From positions 2,004,833 to 2,068,832 of the forward strand of contig WARS01000063.1 in NCBI GenBank assembly GCA_008933995.1: a stretch of 64,000 bases of DNA, written 5' to 3'. Made by a program: the position numbers and the translations under genes. Source of the stretch: Datnioides undecimradiatus. Its lineage: Eukaryota; Chordata; Actinopteri; Lobotiformes; Datnioididae. Numbering within the stretch: position 1 is the stretch's first letter; each line of letters starts with the position of its first letter. Below the pieces are notes generated by a model. That model made no database searches. It was not told where the DNA came from and saw only the letters and a program-made list of their open reading frames with translations. This document shows, in pieces, positions 59,873-64,000 of the stretch.

Positions 59873-62800
59873 ATGGATCTGAGTGATGCAAAATGGAAAA
59901 TATGTGAGTATTTTCTGACAAAATTACATTTGTGGACAGTTATTTTGAGGATTAAATGTGTTTAAAACCCTTATATTCAGTGATCACATGAGCACGTTTA
60001 TTGTAATTTTCAGTCTGATCTGGTTTGTAGTTAATGGGCTGAGGCCTTGTGTCCCAGAGAAGCAGGACTTGTGTTTGTCTGTTTGTCTGAATGAAGCTTG
60101 CTTGAATGAAGGTTACTGTCTGACACTGCAATATGTGCTTAAAGTGTACATTTCCTCTCGTTGGTTACTGAACTTGTTCACCGTCAGTAATTCAGTCCCC
60201 CTGAAGAAAGCTGTAGTTCTCCTTTTTACACCAGGAGGTTTGCTGGTAATGTTTTTGATTGCATCACTGTCTGGTCAGGTCATTAGAGGTCATTTTCAGA
60301 TGGATTTCACAGGAATAAATGTGACACAAGGAGACTTCAGCTCGACTAAAGACACAACAGAAACTGTATTGACTGTTAAGTGTCTGTTAGTGTCAGCAAA
60401 CAAGGTCGAAAACTGTTAGAAGAGCACGTTCACTGAACCGAACATTAAAAGTCATTACATGTGTAAGTGCGTCTCTTTGTTCGTGTGTGTTTCCAGTTGC
60501 CGTCAGTGTGCTGCTGCTCACGCTGTGCCCCTGCCATGCTGCTGCTGTCAGCGTGAAGGAACATCTGTCAGACTGTCTGGAGGACAAAGACTACGCTAAA
60601 CTGCTGCAGACGGTGAAAACCGGACTCCCGCACATCAACACGTCTCATCACGTTGCTATTGTGGGAGCCGGCATGGCCGGACTGACGGCCGCCAAGTTAC
60701 TGCAAGACGCAGGACACAAGGTACCTGCAGCAGGCAACTAAAACCACTTTTACATAAACTTGGAGCACCCACAACCCTTAACATCACATTCATCACATTC
60801 TATTTGTATTTGTTTGTTGCTAATAAGGTGACCATATTAGAGGCTAGTGGTCGTGTCGGAGGACGGGTGGAGACCTACAGGAATGAGAAAGAGGGCTGGT
60901 ACGCTGAACTCGGAGCCATGAGGATCCCAAGTTTTCACCAGTGAGTTTATGCATTTCTTTAAATTTAGCATTTACATATATTAGCATACATCCCAAAGTA
61001 TACATGAGGTTAGCTGATAAGGTTAACATACATCCCTGAATATAACCAGATTATTGAAATCACAAAGAGAAGGGATGGAAATGAAACTAGATAGGGTCCA
61101 AAACCCCTGAAGAGAACAGATAAACTGTGGTGAAGATCAATAAACAGTAGAAACATGATGCAGTGCTATTATCTAAAGAATGAGTGTTTCATTGTTGCTT
61201 GTTAGTTAAATGCAACTACAATGTCAATGTAGAGGTGTTACAGGTGCACAGTTAATTAATGAAACCTTTCCATCTCAAGCTAACTCTTCCACCATCACCT
61301 CTTCTGTCAAAAGCATTGTCCGCTGGTTTGCTGAACAGCTGGGGGTGAAGCTGAATAAGTTTGACATGGATGACCCAAACACCTTTTACCGGGTTAATGG
61401 GTTGCGGAAGAGGACGTACACAGTGGAAAAAAACCCTGATGTCCTGCAGTACAAGGTGCGGCGAAGTGAGAAAGGAAAGTCAGCCGACCAGCTGCTGCAG
61501 CAAGCTTTGCAGAAGGTATGTAAAACAGAGGAACTCAGAGGGCCTTGACTGAAAACTACAAACCTGCTGCTTTAGCCAGTCCGACTAACTTCATGCTAAG
61601 CATTGAGTAAACATAAGAAAGTTACACAAATTCACATATTATTTAAAAATATTTCCTGCAGGACGTCAGCAACCAGGCAATAAGTTAACAATGTTATATC
61701 AAACTGGATTCTGACATGATACCTTCTCTCTTTTGGACCTTCTTGATCTTCCCTCAAATATTGACAACATGGTTTGCATTGATCAGCAGCCTGCTGTGGT
61801 GGCTAGATGCACACTAATAGCAAGCAATACCTGAGCAGATGATACAACTGACTTCATCCATGAGCGTGACTTTGTTCTTTTCCGTAGGTGAAAGATGAAG
61901 TGGAGGCTCATGGTTGCAGAGCTGCGCTGAGAAAATATGACCATTATTCTGTGAAGGTAACAAAATGAGAACTCTGTGTTGAATAAATCAGTTAGTTTGA
62001 CTTTTATTAATGGTTTGCAAATAGCATATTTTGGGTGTGCCATTTCCAAATGTTTCCTATTAGAAATATTTAACTGATGGTTAGCTTAAATGACAGAACA
62101 ACTCATTTGGTTTGGTGTCCTCCTATAGTTGAAGAACTGGTGTGCAGACATTGTAATGTTTCAACAGATTATGTGACCTCTAAAAGTGAATAAAATAAGT
62201 GGATTGAAAAATGATAAACTTTTGTGTTTAAGTGAATTTTACGCCTTCTGTCTGAGCCACACTGACACCATGACTTTGTCAACCAGGAGTATCTGAAAGA
62301 AGAAGGGGGTCTGAGTTCAGAAGCTCTAAGAATGATTGGAGACCTGCTTAACGAAGAAAGTCTTATGTACACAGCACTGACTGAGATGATCTACGACCAG
62401 ACTGACATCAGCGACTTCACTAGGTGAGGCCCGACACAATGTCAGCTACTAAAATGTGTTTTTTCTGACAGTTGATTTCTGTCAGAAAGGTGACAGTCAT
62501 CTTTAAATATCTGAGTTTGTCAACTTCTTTGCAGATGACACTTTTTTATACATATTTGCAATCACAGTTTTGTTTTTATTCTAGCTGTACAATTATTTTT
62601 AGAGGTCAATTTGCAGTGAATTTTAATCCATTTAAACAGAATAACATGATGATTCAGCAGCACAGGGACCACAGACATTGACTGGTGAGGCTACCTTTAT
62701 CTCAGCTTACATTTGTTGTTACTATCAGCTCTGACAAACCATACATCAAATTTAAAAATTATGAACAAATATTCACAGATACAACAAAACATAGATTCAT

Positions 62801-63771
62801 TGTTGCTGGTTTGTTTGGGGACTATTTGGGGTTTTAAAGCCCTTAAACACCACAGTATTGTTTTATCGTTGTATACTGTAATTTTTATAGACCATAACAC
62901 ATGGACTTATTACAAATTTACATCTCTGTTTACAATACATTACATAACAATATCTACTATATTTTGAAGGTACGATGAGGTGACCGGTGGGTCCGATCTC
63001 CTGACCAAAGCTTTTCTCACTGTCCTCGACATACCCATCCTCCTCAACTCCAAGGTCAAACGCATCAGCCGATCAGATAAAGGTGTAACTGTATCGTATC
63101 AGACCAGCGAACAGTCCCCTCTGACGGACCTTAATGCCGACATCGTCTTGGTAACAACCACGGCCAAAGCTGCCCTCTTCATTGACTTTGAGCCATCCCT
63201 CTCCACCAGAAAGATGGAGGCTCTGAGGGCGGTCCACTACGACAGCTCCACTAAAATCATCCTCACCTTCAGCAGGAAGTTCTGGGAGGAGGACGGCATC
63301 CGCGGAGGAAAGAGCATCACTGATGGGCCCTCTCGATACATCTACTACCCCAGCCACAGCTTCCCAACCAATAAGACCATAGGCGTTCTGCTGGCGTCGT
63401 ACACCTGGTCTGATGACTCCCTCATGTTCTTAGGTGCAAGTGATGAAGAGCTGAAAGAGATGGCTCTGAGAGAATTGGCGAAGATACACGGTGAGAAAGT
63501 CTGGTCCCTCTGCACAGGGGTGGTGGTGAAGAGGTGGAGCATGGATCCTTACAGCTTGGGCGCCTTCGCTCTCTTCACACCCTACCAACATTTAGAGTAC
63601 GCCAAGGAGCTCTTCAGAAGGGAGGGCAGGGTGCACTTTGCTGGTGAACACACAGCATTCCCTCACGCTTGGATCGAGACATCCATGAAATCAGCAATCA
63701 GGGCTGCAACGAACATCAACAAAGCAGCGCACAAAGAGTCGGCTCCAGCTCCACACAAAGACGAGCTGTAG
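59873..63771 (+). CDS. laao: L-amino-acid oxidase with a C-terminal KDEL
   Basis: Exons are 59873-59903, 60497-60720, 60828-60940, 61314-61515, 61888-61956, 62287-62423 and 62970-63771 (TAG), giving 525 residues in frame. The protein oxidises L-amino acids to keto acids, releasing ammonia and hydrogen peroxide. The signal peptide spans exons 1-2 ([16 protein letters not shown]). The FAD dinucleotide motif is [17 protein letters not shown] with RVGGRVET just after; the C-terminal FAD segment is [18 protein letters not shown]. Length matches IL4I1/snake-venom LAAO relatives. The last residues, HKDEL, are an ER-retrieval signal, so the enzyme may be retained in the secretory pathway. To my knowledge a fish apoptosis-inducing LAAO has a similar ending. 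It is probably an il4i1-related teleost gene; orthology is not settled here. The exon 4 acceptor (caaaag) is weak, but the frame and homology require it. Confidence 0.93.
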
Positions 63772-64000
63772 GCTCTCAGATCTTTTGAACATGCGCCTGC
63801 ATTGGCTAAGCTTGATGTTTGTGCCCTGGTCATTTCTGTCTGTGTGTGATGAAATGGTGCTAAATAACAGACTACTTTCAACTTCTGGTGATCGGTCACA
63901 AGATGCCTTAAAGGCATAAGTAATGCATGAAATGCTTCTTTCTGCTGTTAAAAAATTTTAAAGGGAAACAAGCACTTCATGATTTTTTTGAAGTAAGTGA
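63772..64000 (+). other. oxidase 3' UTR, incomplete
   Basis: No AATAAA is seen before the window ends, so the transcript end lies outside. Confidence 0.5.

Noticed and set aside
1-64000. Viral, prokaryotic or CRISPR content
   Set aside because: Split exons, vertebrate receptor families and LINE tails throughout. No direct-repeat array and no phage or plasmid gene is seen.

Overview
The window is vertebrate nuclear DNA, most likely from a teleost fish. Genes are split into short exons with GT-AG borders, almost all introns between extracellular domain exons are phase 1, and there are CA/TG microsatellites and 5'-truncated LINE tails. A percomorph fish is a guess from the gene families. There are no rRNA, tRNA or CRISPR features.

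From 1 to about 57 kb the window is an immune-receptor cluster built from two families on opposite strands. The plus strand carries eight Fc-receptor-like (FcRL) genes, here a to h: a split signal peptide, two or three Ig domains, a membrane exon, and either a short tail or a chain of small exons with tyrosine motifs. FcRL-a is only a 3' end at 540-697. FcRL-b (12813-15485) has no visible signal exon. The others are c (17358-20810), d (22536-26008), e (31250-34699), f (36118-38308), g (44669-47775) and h (52773-57051). The minus strand carries six butyrophilin-like (BTNL) genes, here 1 to 6: signal peptide, IgV, B7/butyrophilin-type IgC, membrane exon and a long cytoplasmic coiled coil in place of B30.2. 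They are BTNL-1 (1321-4439, short tail), 2 (6261-8700), 3 (10680-11938, Ig exons missing), 4 (27164-29678, frameshifted), 5 (40251-43187) and 6 (49046-51201).

The layout is modular. Head-to-head BTNL(-)/FcRL(+) pairs recur (BTNL-3/FcRL-b, BTNL-4/FcRL-e, BTNL-5/FcRL-g, BTNL-6/FcRL-h), and three of them have about 1.5 kb between the two start codons. This suggests a divergent pair was the duplicated unit. FcRL promoters share a purine-rich GGAA (ETS/PU.1-like) element 58-85 bp before the ATG and an initiator-like TTCAGTCTGA about 30 bp before it, which fits leukocyte expression. FcRL tails range from none (a, f) to several tyrosine motifs (d, e, g, h), so the set probably mixes inhibitory and non-inhibitory receptors.

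From 59.9 to 63.8 kb lies a complete seven-exon L-amino-acid oxidase gene (525 residues) with a signal peptide, both FAD-binding signatures and a C-terminal KDEL. Every gene model was read by eye. All intact models close in frame across the stated exon borders, which is the main support for them.
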